Shown: positions 1 through 9,438 of the stretch, piece after piece | How the letters are laid out: the number at the start of each line of letters is the position of its first letter | Position numbering within the stretch: position 1 is the first letter of the stretch | NCBI GenBank assembly: GCA_014896535.1 | Contig: JADBKE010000019.1 | Location: 107,312-171,311 of the forward strand | Reading direction: 5' to 3' | DNA: 64,000 bases | Origin: Candidatus Fermentithermobacillaceae bacterium | GTDB taxonomy: Bacteria > Bacillota > Sulfobacillia > Fermentithermobacillales > DUSS01 | The notes under the pieces: generated by a model | The model's input: the letters and a program-made list of their open reading frames with translations, nothing else | Database searches by the model: none | What the model was told of the DNA's origin: nothing | Position numbers and translations under genes: made by a program

Positions 1-172
1 CATCCGGTGACGGCTTGTCGGTGCCGATGTCCATACCCCTGTAAACCTGCATGGAATCGGCGGAGATGATCTCCACCGGGAATAGCTCAGCCAAGTCCAG
101 AGCCAGCCGCGACTTCCCGCTGGCCGTTGGACCGGTGATTACAACTATACCTTTCCGAAGTTCCGTGCCCAT
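1..172 (-). CDS. miaA: tRNA dimethylallyltransferase MiaA, N-terminal part (cut by window edge)
   Basis: MiaA adds a dimethylallyl group to A37 of tRNAs that read UNN codons, the substrate for MiaB. Only about 57 codons are visible, starting at the ATG at 172. They contain the P-loop GPTASGKS and the family signature [16 protein letters not shown] followed by DKP, which fixes the identity despite truncation. The gene is last in the visible run miaB-mutS-mutL-miaA, 152 bases after mutL. mutS-mutL-miaA is a common order in Firmicutes, and having MiaB in the same run puts both steps of ms2i6A37 synthesis together. The start has only a weak Shine-Dalgarno sequence. Confidence 0.93.
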   Translation of the reverse strand, partial: MGTELRKGIVVITGPTASGKSRLALDLAELFPVEIISADSMQVYRGMDIGTDKPSPD

Positions 173-324
173 GGTTTACAGTTGCGCTGCGCCTAGCCCG
201 TGCGTTTCGTGTTACAGGTCGTGCGTATCAACTCTTGCCGGCGTAGACATGGCACTTGCAGTTGCGTCTTACCCGCCGTAGTCGGGAGCTACCTCTGATT
301 AATCCTTAGTCTGTTGGACCGGCG

Positions 325-2028
325 CTATCCTCCGCGTCTGAAGAACCGCATCAACTCGTCCCGGGTGATCCTGTACGCCACCGGCCTACCGTGAGGGCAG
401 GTGCGTATATCCGGATGAGCGATGAACTGTCTGATAAGCTCCGAAACTTCCTCGGGTTTAAGGTCGTCCCCTGCCCGAACCGACGAATGACATGCAGCCA
501 CAGCTGCCCTGACCGAAGCGAGGTCTCGGCCGCGGCACCCATCGAGCACTGCTCTGACGTCATCGGGAGCCATAGCCCGGCCCAGCACGACAGGAACTCC
601 TGTGACGAGCAAGCTTCTCTCCCCCACAAGCTTTGCCGTAAAACCCACCTGCTCCAGGAAAGGCTCGATTTCCTCATACAAGGAGACCTTCATCGGGTCG
701 ATGGTCACCGTAACTGGCGAAAGCAAAAGCTGCGACGGATGTTCCTCGCGGGCAAGCTCCACATAAGCGAGGGCCTCGTAAAAGGCGTGCTGATCCACGA
801 TTACCAGCGAAGCTGGGCATGAGAACACGACGAACGTGTCCCATAACCGCCCGAGATATTTGTAACCCGCCGGCAGGTCTTGCGAAGAAACCGCCTCTGC
901 CCCTTCCAAAGGACTTCCTTCCAATGGAGCGTCTCTTACGTCCTGCTCCTGCTGTGCTTGCAGACTGAGAGGGTACCAGTCCGGGCTCCACGTATCCGGT
1001 TTGGGTATTTGGTTTGCAAAGAAGTCTTGGCCGGATTGCAGCAGGCCGGCATTGCGCAGGGCAATGGTCATGGCCTCGAGTAACGAAGTTCTCACCAATG
1101 TCTCGTCCTTGAAGCGGACCTCGGTCTTCTGGGGGTGGACATTGACATCGACGCTTCCGGGTGGAAGGCTGATGTCCACCACAGCGAAAGGATGCTCTCC
1201 TTCTCTCAAAAGACCCGAATATGCTTGGTCCAGTGTCCAGAAAAAGAGCGGGCTTCTAACAGGCCTTTTTCCCACCGAAAAAAACTCGCAGGACCTGTCC
1301 CGCCGCGATAGGCGAGGAAGTCCCAGAAAACCGTATATCTCGATGCCTCCGGAGCTGTGCTGGACGGGAATCAGTTCACCTGCTGTTTCGGGGCCGAACA
1401 GGTTGGCCAGGGCGCTCCAAAGACCGCGACCGTCCGTTTCGAGGATGCGTCTCTTGCCGGAAAAAAGCGTAAAGGCGATGTCGGGCCAGGCCAGAGCTAA
1501 TCGGGTCACCGTTTCCGAAATGAGTTCCAGCTCCCTCGCCTTCGACTTCATGAATTTGAGTCGCGCTGGGACGTTGAAAAACAGATCTTCTACGGTGACG
1601 GTGGTGCCCGGGGGACCTCCCCAGTCCACGATGGAAGTCACCTGCCCACCCTGACAGCGAAGGAGGGACCCGACTTCGTCCTCCGGGCGCCTTGTAGCGA
1701 TGGTGAGCTTCGATACGGCAGCGATGGACGGGAGAGCTTCACCCCGAAAACCCAGGGTTCTCACGTCCTCCAAGTCGGAAACGTCGCTCAACTTGGATGT
1801 GGCGTATCTTTCCAGGGCCATCGGAAGGTCTTCCCTGCTCATCCCGACACCGTCATCGGAGACCTTGATGAGTTCGAGCCCGCCGCCTTCTACGAGTACG
1901 GTGACCCGCCTGGCGCCCGCATCGATGGCGTTTTCCACTAGTTCCTTCACGCAGGAAGCCGGTCGTTCGACCACCTCTCCCGCGGCGATTTTCGACGCCA
2001 GGGTTGGGTCCAGACGACGAATGGTCAT
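325..2028 (-). CDS. mutL: DNA mismatch repair protein MutL
   Basis: MutL couples MutS mismatch recognition to strand incision. The 567-residue product has the GHKL ATPase motifs in order: ENAIDAGA (motif I, near residue 33), DDGVGM (II) and GFRGEAL (III). The C-terminal domain carries endonuclease-type motifs: DQHA with downstream glutamates, ACHSSVRAG and CPHGRP. It is therefore probably a latent metal-dependent nickase like Bacillus MutL. One oddity is that the second glutamate of the DQHAxxE...E motif sits one residue further on than in the usual spacing. The ATG start overlaps the mutS stop by four bases, so translational coupling is expected. Confidence 0.97.
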   Translation of the reverse strand: MTIRRLDPTLASKIAAGEVVERPASCVKELVENAIDAGARRVTVLVEGGGLELIKVSDDGVGMSREDLPMALERYATSKLSDVSDLEDVRTLGFRGEALPSIAAVSKLTIATRRPEDEVGSLLRCQGGQVTSIVDWGGPPGTTVTVEDLFFNVPARLKFMKSKARELELISETVTRLALAWPDIAFTLFSGKRRILETDGRGLWSALANLFGPETAGELIPVQHSSGGIEIYGFLGLPRLSRRDRSCEFFSVGKRPVRSPLFFWTLDQAYSGLLREGEHPFAVVDISLPPGSVDVNVHPQKTEVRFKDETLVRTSLLEAMTIALRNAGLLQSGQDFFANQIPKPDTWSPDWYPLSLQAQQEQDVRDAPLEGSPLEGAEAVSSQDLPAGYKYLGRLWDTFVVFSCPASLVIVDQHAFYEALAYVELAREEHPSQLLLSPVTVTIDPMKVSLYEEIEPFLEQVGFTAKLVGERSLLVTGVPVVLGRAMAPDDVRAVLDGCRGRDLASVRAAVAACHSSVRAGDDLKPEEVSELIRQFIAHPDIRTCPHGRPVAYRITRDELMRFFRRGG

Positions 2029-4721
2029 CCGCCCTTCACCTTCTTCGTGAGTTCGACCAGCTTCTCAAGAGCCTGCAAGGGGGTCATGTTGAGGGGGTCG
2101 AGTTCTTTAAGATCTCTTATGACCTCTTCTGCCAGGGGATCCGGTGCTGGCGGCGTTTTGGACGCTTCGAAAGGGAGAGTTTGAGTCGGAGCCGCATTTG
2201 ATTCGGGGAGAAGAGCTGCATCTCTCAAAGCCCAAGCTCCCAGGATACTTTGGCCCGAGCCCGAAGCTCGCCTCGCTTCTCTCCCGAGCCCCGATAGTAT
2301 CTCTCTGGCTCTTGCGACCACGCTCTCGGGCAAGCCGGCCATCCGGGCGACCTCGACCCCGAAGCTGCCCGAAGCTGGCCCGGGAACGATTCTGTGAAGG
2401 AAAGTGAGCTCGTTGCCCTGGCGTTTTACGAGCACACTCACGTTTTTCACGCCCCTGTAAAGCTCCTCCAGGAGCGTGAGCTCGCGATAATGGGTTGCCA
2501 CGAGCGCTTTTGCCCCGCAAGTCCTGGAGTTCAATATGTACTCGATCACGGCCCAGGCTACCGCCAGGCCATCAAAGGTACTGGTACCCCTTCCGATTTC
2601 GTCGAGGACGATGAGGCTTCTCCGGGTGGCGCGGGCGAGGATCCTCGATACCTGGGACATCTCCACCATGAACGTGGATTGTCCCATCACCAAATCATCG
2701 TAAGCGCCCACCCTGGCAAATATCCGGTCCACCGGAGAAATCACCGCGCTCTCTGCGGGCACGAACGACCCCGCCTGAGCCATCAGTACCAGCAGCGCCG
2801 CCTGCCGGCAGAAAGTCGATTTTCCCCCCATGTTGGGACCGGTGATGACGAGCACCCTCCGGTTATCGTTCAGAAGGAGGTCGTTGGGAACGAATTGCCC
2901 AGGGCCAAGGGTCTTCTCCAGCACGGGATGCCTCCCGGCCTTTATGTCTATGGTTCCGTCTTCCGAAAGGACCGGCCTCACATAGCCGTTTCTCGCGGCA
3001 ACGTGGGCGTAAGTCGCGAGGACGTCGATTTCCGCCAGCGCACGCGCGGTATTTTGTATGCGGCGGCAGGCTTCGAGACATTTATCCCGTATGCTCAGGA
3101 AAATGGAGTACTCCTCTTTAAAGAGTTGGGATTCGGCACCGAGGATCGCAGCCTCTTTCTCTCTGAGTTCTGGCGTGGTGAATCGCTCGGCGCCTGCCAG
3201 CGTTTGTTTACGCACATAATCTGGAGGAACCTGTCCAAGATTGGAGCGGGTCACCTCTATGTAATACCCGAAAACCCTGTTGTAGCCCACTTTAAGAGAC
3301 TTAATGCCCGTCCGCTCCCGCTCTCGCGCTTCAAACTCCAGGACCCACTGCTTGCCTCCGGAAGCCAGATCCCTGAGTTCGTCCACGCTTTTGGAATAAC
3401 CGGGCCTGATCAGCCCCCCTTCGGTAAGGGTGGCCGGAGGATCGTCCACCAGAGCCCTGGAAAGCTCCGAGACCAGGTCCGTGACGGGATCGATCGTTTC
3501 TCGAAGGTCCGCAAGCACGGCTGACCGAGCTTTGGCCAGCGCGTTCTTGACATCGGGTGCAGCTTCGAGGGATTTGCGAAGAGCCACCAGATCTCTCGCG
3601 TTCGCGCTTCCATAAGACACCCTGGCGAGAATACGCTCTATATCTTTTACTTGTTCGAGGGCTTTTCGCACCAGCATTCTCATAGCTGCGTCGTCCACGA
3701 GTTCCTGAACGCCCTCGAGCCTCCTGGCGATCTTCACCGGGTTGGCCAGGGGCCTTTCCAGCCACGACCTGAGCAGTCGAGAGCCCATAGGAGTGGCGCA
3801 TTCGTCCAGCACCCACAGGAGCGTTCCCTCAGTTCCGCCCAGAAGCCTTCTGCTGATCTCCAGGTTCCTGCGGGTGAACTCGTCCATTTCGACGTATTCG
3901 TCGTCCTCGAGCCAGCGTGGTTCCTTGAGGTGCCTCAGTTCGATTTTTTGGGTCTCCGAGAGATATTTCAGCAAGCCTCCCAGCGCGGCGAGGACTGCCG
4001 GTTGGGAGAACCACGGCTCCTCGCGTACCCCGGTTCCGTATCTCCTTTCGCATTCCTCCTGCGCCCTCTCGGGCCGAAAGGCCTCGTCCGGGTAAAAGGA
4101 AAGTCCCGCCTGGGGAAGGATAGCTGCGAGCGCCCGGGCCTCCGGACTTTCTTTCTGGCTTTCCGGGACGAGACATTCCTTCGGGCTCAGTTTTTCGATT
4201 TCATCCACGAACGAGGACGCATCCGGAACACCCGGGGTCGTTCGGCCCTTCTTAGAATCTGCCGCCAGTGATGCCACCGTTACGTCGCCGGTACCCAGGT
4301 CGCAACAGGCAAGTCCTACCTCGCTGCCCATTTTCACCACGGAAACCAGGCGCACACTGCCCTTTTCCGGGGCTCCTTCCCAGAACGTCCCGGGGGTGAC
4401 GAGTCTCGTCACCTCTCGCCGAACAAGCCCTTTGGCCTGGGCAGGGTCTTCCATCTGATCGCATATGGCTACCCTGTACCCTTTGCTGACCAGTTTTTCA
4501 AGATACTCGTCGACGGTGTGATAAGGAACCCCGCACATGGGAGCACGTTCGCCTTCGCCGGCATCTCGTCCGGTGAGGACGATCCCCAGTTCCTTTGACG
4601 CTATCTCGGCGTCCTCGTAAAACATCTCGTAAAAGTCGCCGAGGCGAAAGAAAAGGATGGCTCCGGGATACTGAGCCTTGAGGGCCTTATACTGTGCCAT
4701 CATAGGAGTCTCTTTTTTCAA
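2025..4721 (-). CDS. mutS: DNA mismatch repair protein MutS
   Basis: Mismatch recognition ATPase, 898 residues, close to the usual MutS1 length. The N-terminal mismatch-binding domain has the Phe-x-Glu motif in GDFYEMF. The C-terminal ABC-type ATPase has Walker A GPNMGGKST, followed by the Walker B/signature region around VLDEIGRGTSTFDG. The start used is TTG at 4721, giving KKETPMMAQY, which lines up with the conserved HTPMMxQY start of the family. A downstream ATG at 4703 would give a protein six residues shorter. The gene lies 70 bases after miaB and overlaps mutL by four bases. Confidence 0.97.
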   Translation of the reverse strand: MKKETPMMAQYKALKAQYPGAILFFRLGDFYEMFYEDAEIASKELGIVLTGRDAGEGERAPMCGVPYHTVDEYLEKLVSKGYRVAICDQMEDPAQAKGLVRREVTRLVTPGTFWEGAPEKGSVRLVSVVKMGSEVGLACCDLGTGDVTVASLAADSKKGRTTPGVPDASSFVDEIEKLSPKECLVPESQKESPEARALAAILPQAGLSFYPDEAFRPERAQEECERRYGTGVREEPWFSQPAVLAALGGLLKYLSETQKIELRHLKEPRWLEDDEYVEMDEFTRRNLEISRRLLGGTEGTLLWVLDECATPMGSRLLRSWLERPLANPVKIARRLEGVQELVDDAAMRMLVRKALEQVKDIERILARVSYGSANARDLVALRKSLEAAPDVKNALAKARSAVLADLRETIDPVTDLVSELSRALVDDPPATLTEGGLIRPGYSKSVDELRDLASGGKQWVLEFEARERERTGIKSLKVGYNRVFGYYIEVTRSNLGQVPPDYVRKQTLAGAERFTTPELREKEAAILGAESQLFKEEYSIFLSIRDKCLEACRRIQNTARALAEIDVLATYAHVAARNGYVRPVLSEDGTIDIKAGRHPVLEKTLGPGQFVPNDLLLNDNRRVLVITGPNMGGKSTFCRQAALLVLMAQAGSFVPAESAVISPVDRIFARVGAYDDLVMGQSTFMVEMSQVSRILARATRRSLIVLDEIGRGTSTFDGLAVAWAVIEYILNSRTCGAKALVATHYRELTLLEELYRGVKNVSVLVKRQGNELTFLHRIVPGPASGSFGVEVARMAGLPESVVARAREILSGLGREARRASGSGQSILGAWALRDAALLPESNAAPTQTLPFEASKTPPAPDPLAEEVIRDLKELDPLNMTPLQALEKLVELTKKVKGG

Positions 4722-4791
4722 GGTCCTCTTCCTCCGGTATCCTTTCTCCTCAGCGAAATCGGTCTGTGTTATTGATGTGTTATTGACTCGA

Positions 4792-6153
4792 TCAATCCTC
4801 CGCCGCCTTCACGGTAGGACCTTTCAAATACCAGGTTCCCGCCTCTTCCACCTTCACCAGGACGAGATCGCCCACCCGCCCTCCGTCCGGGGTGACCACC
4901 ATTTTGTTGGTGCGGGTCCTTCCCCGCATTGCACCGGGATTTCGCTGGTCCGGCTCTTCGAGCAGGACTTCAACCACCGAACCCAGAAGCTGCTTGTTCC
5001 TTTCCAGCGTGATTCGTTTAGTCACGTCCGCCAGCAGTTCGAGTCGCCTTTGCTTTTCCTTGTAAGGTATCTGGTCCGGCATTCTGGCGGCCGCCGAACC
5101 TCGCCTGGGGGAGAAGATGAACGTGAAGGCGCCGTCGAAGCGGCAGTATTCCACCAGGGACAGCGTATCTTTGAAATCCTCCTCCGTTTCGCCAGGGAAA
5201 CCCACGATGATGTCGGTGGTCACGGACGCACCCGGGATCTTCGCCTTAATGTAATCGACCAGACGGATGTAGTCTTCTCGCGTGTAACCCCGGTTCATCG
5301 CCTTCAGTATCCGATTCGACCCGGATTGAACCGGAAGGTGGAAATGTTCGCATACCTTGTCCAAAGACGCTATGACATCCACCATTTCTTCGGAGAAATC
5401 CCGGGGATGAGATGTGGCGTATCTGATCCTTACGAGTCCCTCTATGTGGTTCAGGTCGCGAAGGAGATGGTGGAATCGATAGTCCCCTCCCAGGTCCAAG
5501 CCGTAGGCGTTTACGTTCTGCCCGAGCAGAAAGACCTCTTTATATCCGGCCGCAGCCAGTTTCCGGACTTCATCTATAATATCTTCGGGTTTTCTGGAAA
5601 GTTGCGGTCCTCGCACGAAGGGGACCACGCAGTAAGTGCAAAAGTTGTCACAACCGTACATGATCGTAACGTAGGCGCTCACGCCAGAGGCCAGCTTTCT
5701 GGGCATTCCTTCGGGAGGTGGGCCGAAAGGCACCCTTCCTCGTCTGGGTCCCGAAAGAGCATAGCAAAGCTCTCTTTTTTCCTCCGCTTGCCTGATGAGC
5801 TCGGGGAGCTTGGATATCTCAGCGGGACCGACCAGGACATCGACTAAATCCCGGAGTTCTTTCGCCTTTTCGAGGGTGTGGGGGATCTCGGCCACGCATC
5901 CTGCCAAAACAACCAGCGCGCCCCGGTTGCGTTTCTTGACCGAAGCAAGCTCTCTCAGCCGGGCCCAGGCTTTTCGCTCCGCGGCTTCCCTGACGGCACA
6001 CGTATTGACTACGAGGACGTCCGCGTTCCGCGGATCCTCTGCAGCGACGTATCCCATCTGTTCCAGTAAAGCTGCGATGGTTTCGCTGTCCCGTTCGTTC
6101 ATCTGACATCCGTGAGTTTCAACGTAGTACCGTCCCATGTCTTGACCCACCAT
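4792..6153 (-). CDS. miaB: tRNA-2-methylthio-N6-dimethylallyladenosine synthase MiaB
   Basis: Radical-SAM methylthiotransferase that converts i6A37 to ms2i6A37 in tRNA. The 453-residue protein has the N-terminal UPF0004 domain (THGCQMNERDSE near residue 14), the radical-SAM cysteine triad in GCDNFCTYCVVPF, and a C-terminal TRAM domain after residue 380. The N-terminal signature and the TRAM region distinguish it from RimO, which is encoded separately at 29271-30680. It leads the visible run miaB-mutS-mutL-miaA, and the divergent region upstream is shared with a glycosyltransferase gene. Confidence 0.95.
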   Translation of the reverse strand: MVGQDMGRYYVETHGCQMNERDSETIAALLEQMGYVAAEDPRNADVLVVNTCAVREAAERKAWARLRELASVKKRNRGALVVLAGCVAEIPHTLEKAKELRDLVDVLVGPAEISKLPELIRQAEEKRELCYALSGPRRGRVPFGPPPEGMPRKLASGVSAYVTIMYGCDNFCTYCVVPFVRGPQLSRKPEDIIDEVRKLAAAGYKEVFLLGQNVNAYGLDLGGDYRFHHLLRDLNHIEGLVRIRYATSHPRDFSEEMVDVIASLDKVCEHFHLPVQSGSNRILKAMNRGYTREDYIRLVDYIKAKIPGASVTTDIIVGFPGETEEDFKDTLSLVEYCRFDGAFTFIFSPRRGSAAARMPDQIPYKEKQRRLELLADVTKRITLERNKQLLGSVVEVLLEEPDQRNPGAMRGRTRTNKMVVTPDGGRVGDLVLVKVEEAGTWYLKGPTVKAAED

Positions 6154-6217
6154 ATCTTGCGGAATGCATGGCCGCTGTGTCGGTTCGTCTTCCGGCCAGA
6201 ATTCCCGTTGTCTCCTT

Positions 6218-6244
6218 TAACTTATCCCACGGTTCATTCGATAT
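6218..6244 (+). promoter_or_regulatory. Possible sigma-28-like promoter before the glycosyltransferase gene
   Basis: TAAC at 6218-6221 is followed after 15 bases by TTCGATAT (6237-6244). This resembles the motility sigma factor pattern TAAA-N15-GCCGATAT, with the GC pair missing. It lies in the 355-base divergent region between miaB and the glycosyltransferase gene, about 265 bases before the start codon. The proximity to flagellin makes a motility promoter plausible, but the match is partial. Confidence 0.25.
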
Positions 6245-6508
6245 CAACGATGATCGGGTTTGACGCCGATGGTCAGATCCATGCGTCCGGCGGGGTGCCC
6301 TCGGGGGTGAATTTGCGAAAAAGATTCCCCACGTCGACCGGCCTGCGCGGACCGGGGCACAGCCCTGGGCCCACCGCGGGCTGGTCTTGAGAGGCGTTTC
6401 CCGCGTCGGAGTCGAAATCCGGACGTACAAGGTTCCGGGGACGCGCCGGGCAAAAGCCGCGGTCCGACGTACAGAGCTGCCCGTACCTGGAGAAAGGAAG
6501 ACGCAGAT

Positions 6509-9244
6509 ATGCTCATCGACTTTAAAAGCTATCTCGCCGATGCGAAACTGAAAGAAGAGGCCGTAGCCGGCCTTTTCCTTCGACTGGATAAAAATGCCGA
6601 AAGCAGGGTTGCGCGAGCCGTGCGTCAGGATCGCAGGTTGAGCCGGTACCTGAGCGCGACGCAAGACGTTGCCGGCCATGAACCCGGCCATGAACTTGAG
6701 GAAAGCGCGAGACCCGCTCCTGACGGAAAGGCGGGCTCGCCAGGAAAAGGTGGACAGTTCTGGCTCATTGGGCCCGAGCTTGCCGGGATGATGGGTGAAG
6801 CTCTCCACGTCGCCGAGGCCCTCCTGGAAAGAGGCTGCAGAGTAAATCTTCTGACTCGGGCGTTTTCCGATGACGAGGAACTCGTGCTGAAGGACGCCCC
6901 CGAGCCCCCCGTCCCTCTTTTGGCGCGATACGGGGATTCATTTCGGATTGTTCCAGTCAAACCCCTGGAGGGCTACGCTCGCCAGCTTCCCGCGAAACCG
7001 GGCACCGTGATATCCTTTTTCCCACCTCTGTCCGCGGCCCTCACGCTCGCAGGCGTTCCTCATTACCTGGTCGTAAAAAACCTGGAAGATGCTCTCAGTT
7101 CGAAGACTCTGTCCCGCGATGAGATCGAAGGACTCCTTTTCCTTCCTGATCACGTTCTTGTCATCGCGCCTCGCCAGGGCTCACCTTCGGCTGACGGAGC
7201 GATACAGGCCGGGCTTTCATCGGAGACCGGACACGTTTCCGGCGACGATCTTCCCGCGGAGGGTGCTGCTGTTTTAGGGCGAAGCGGACGCGCTGCTTTC
7301 CCGTTTTCTCCGTCCCTTCTCCTCTTTTTGTCCAACGGAAGAAGTCTGCCGATTCCCCCACCCCCTCAGGTACCGGACGTCTCCGCTTGCATAATCGCGA
7401 AAGACGAAGAAGGGATGATCGAGGACTGCCTTCTGTCCCTCGTGCCGGTAGCCGACGAGACGGTGGTTAACGACACGGGTTCCCGGGACGGAACGGCTCG
7501 GGTGGCCCGGGCCCTGGGCGCGATTGTATTCAACGGCGGATGGGAGGACGACTTTTCGAAGGCAAGGAACGCCTGCATAGATCGGGCCTCCTGCATGTAC
7601 GTGTTTTCCATCGACGCGGACGAACGGGTCAGCCCCGACTCAAAGCTCGCGTTCAAGCGCTCCTTGTTGCCACAAGGCGGGGTATATCCGCACGGTCTTT
7701 TGGTTTTGGTGAAGAACATCCTGGCCGAGGGAGTGGAGAAAGACTGCCAGCTCTTGCGCGTTCATTTGAACAGGCCCGCGTACAGGTACTCCGGAAGGAT
7801 ACATGAGCAAATACTCCCCAGCATCAAAGGGCCGGTCGTGACGTCGCCCATCGTCGTTGAGCACTTAGGTTACAGTTCCCTGGTATCACGTAGTAAGGAC
7901 AAGCGACGAAGAAACATACTCTTGGTAGCAGACGCGCTGGAGAGCGGGGAAAACCGCGCGTACTACCAGTTCCAGCTCGGCGTGGAGATGAAAAACACAG
8001 GAAACTTCGCCGAAGCCATTCCCCTGCTGCAAAGCGCTTTCAAGACCCTCCACCCCGCTTCCCATTCGAGGTTCTTTGCCGCAGTTGCCCTGGTGGAATC
8101 CTACGCCGCCCTGGGCAAGGTCGACGAAATGGTGGCCTTCTGGAACGAAGTCAAGCGGGAATTCCCGGGGCTCCTCGAACTGGCCGAGACCATCGCCGAA
8201 GTTCTGATTGCCGCGGGCAGGGCTGGCGAAGCCCGGGCTCTGCTCGAAGAGGCGGCGAAATTTCCTCCCCCTTCGTGGCTTCCGGAGACCGAAGGTGTGA
8301 GAACCTTTGCTCTTGACCTCCTGCTGGCCAGAGCTCATCTGGGCAGCAACGATAAAGAACGGGCGCTTTGCCATCTGACCCGTTCCCTTGCCTCCAACCC
8401 CGACCATCCGCCGACTCAGCGGCTGCTCGTCAGGGCGTGGCCGGATAAGACTCTTCAGATGCTGAAGGAAGCGGGCGCATCGAAAGTCAGGGCGGCGGTT
8501 CTCGAGAGCTTGCAGCTCGGTGCCGGAGACCTGGCCATGCGCCTTGCGGAGGAATTCGCCGCTACGGACCCGGGAACTTTGGGTGAGGTTTATCTCGCCC
8601 GCCGCGAGTTCACCGAAGCTTCCCGGTGGTTTCTGAAATCGGCTGAAAAATGGGACAGGACAAGGGGAGAAATTCTCAAGTTTCTCGGGGACCCTGCCCC
8701 GCCCGTTGAGGGATTGGACGAAACGGTCCAGGATATCTTCGCGGGAAGACCCACTCCGAGGGGACGGATTCCGGCGCTCTTGAAAGCGCTCGGGTTTCTT
8801 CTGGACGTAGGCGCTTTCGAGCTTTTCGAAAAGGGTCTCAGGGCTCTTTCGTCTTGCGACGACCCGGAGTTTTTCGCAGGCCAGCTCCTCTTCGAGAAGG
8901 GGTTTTCGGATCTGGCCGCCGATTTCTTGGTCACCTCGCTCAAAAGGGGCAAGCGGCCTGAAACCCTCGCCATGCTCGGGCAGATCGCCTGGAACCGCAA
9001 TCTTTACGAAGAGTGTGCCGCACTGTACCAGGAGCTTGAGAGCTTCCGACCTCTTACCCGTCAAGAGTCGTTAAAAGCCATATCGTCTCTGGCCAACCTG
9101 GGTCGCGTGGAGGAGGCGGGGCAGCTTTTGCAGAAGAGCGTGGAGCTCTACGGCCCGGACGAGGCTTTCGAGAAGGTGGCCGGTATTCTCCGCAGGATGC
9201 GGGAGATATCTCATGCTACAGACCGCCGGAAGAACAGGCGATAA
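6509..9244 (+). CDS. Family 2 glycosyltransferase with TPR repeats, possibly flagellin-modifying
   Basis: A 911-residue cytoplasmic protein. The GT2 core begins near residue 292 with SACIIAKDEEGMIEDCL, continues through NDTGSRDGT, and has a DxD-type metal site SIDADERVS near residue 368. From about residue 440 to the end it is helical with TPR-like spacing. The first 290 residues contain a Rossmann-like stretch (FWLIGPELAGMMGEALHVAE) resembling the start of a GT-B fold, and are otherwise unrecognised. GT2-TPR proteins of this design glycosylate peptides or proteins. The gene lies head-on to flagellin, so flagellin is a reasonable but unproven acceptor. A purine-rich Shine-Dalgarno sequence precedes the ATG. 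Confidence 0.82.
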   Translation: MLIDFKSYLADAKLKEEAVAGLFLRLDKNAESRVARAVRQDRRLSRYLSATQDVAGHEPGHELEESARPAPDGKAGSPGKGGQFWLIGPELAGMMGEALHVAEALLERGCRVNLLTRAFSDDEELVLKDAPEPPVPLLARYGDSFRIVPVKPLEGYARQLPAKPGTVISFFPPLSAALTLAGVPHYLVVKNLEDALSSKTLSRDEIEGLLFLPDHVLVIAPRQGSPSADGAIQAGLSSETGHVSGDDLPAEGAAVLGRSGRAAFPFSPSLLLFLSNGRSLPIPPPPQVPDVSACIIAKDEEGMIEDCLLSLVPVADETVVNDTGSRDGTARVARALGAIVFNGGWEDDFSKARNACIDRASCMYVFSIDADERVSPDSKLAFKRSLLPQGGVYPHGLLVLVKNILAEGVEKDCQLLRVHLNRPAYRYSGRIHEQILPSIKGPVVTSPIVVEHLGYSSLVSRSKDKRRRNILLVADALESGENRAYYQFQLGVEMKNTGNFAEAIPLLQSAFKTLHPASHSRFFAAVALVESYAALGKVDEMVAFWNEVKREFPGLLELAETIAEVLIAAGRAGEARALLEEAAKFPPPSWLPETEGVRTFALDLLLARAHLGSNDKERALCHLTRSLASNPDHPPTQRLLVRAWPDKTLQMLKEAGASKVRAAVLESLQLGAGDLAMRLAEEFAATDPGTLGEVYLARREFTEASRWFLKSAEKWDRTRGEILKFLGDPAPPVEGLDETVQDIFAGRPTPRGRIPALLKALGFLLDVGAFELFEKGLRALSSCDDPEFFAGQLLFEKGFSDLAADFLVTSLKRGKRPETLAMLGQIAWNRNLYEECAALYQELESFRPLTRQESLKAISSLANLGRVEEAGQLLQKSVELYGPDEAFEKVAGILRRMREISHATDRRKNRR

Positions 9245-9246
9245 CC

Positions 9247-9337
9247 TGATCCTGTAAACTAATTCCCTAAACTGATCCCGTAGGTTAATCCCGTCAACTA
9301 ATCCGGTCGACTAATCCGCTCAACTAATCCCGCCAAG
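9247..9337. repeat. Seven tandem copies of a degenerate 13-bp repeat
   Basis: Seven contiguous 13-base units close to TAATCCCGTCAAC fill the start of the gap between the glycosyltransferase stop and the flagellin stop. The central four units differ from each other by only one to three bases; the first two and the last are more diverged. The array begins two bases after the glycosyltransferase stop codon. The last unit forms a seven-base stem, CGCCAAG with CTTGGCG at 9347-9353. No open reading frame crosses it in a credible way. Confidence 0.85.
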
Positions 9338-9375
9338 GGTCTGGCTCTTGGCGGTGGATGGCGCAATAACGCGAG

Positions 9376-9400
9376 GGGAGGTCCCGTTGCGGGACCTCCC
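9376..9400. terminator. Hairpin terminator between converging glycosyltransferase and flagellin genes
   Basis: GGGAGGTCCCG, a short TTGC loop and CGGGACCTCCC form an 11-bp perfect stem. On the plus strand it is followed by TTGTCTTT, a weak T-tract, so it best fits termination of the glycosyltransferase transcript. It sits 39 bases after the flagellin stop and may also protect that mRNA's 3' end. Confidence 0.7.
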
Positions 9401-9438
9401 TTGTCTTTCGCACTCGGTCGGGCGAAACTTTGACCGGC

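Noticed and set aside
7886-9064. 392-codon minus-strand open frame inside the glycosyltransferase gene
   Set aside because: Antisense of the TPR-coding part; no independent support.
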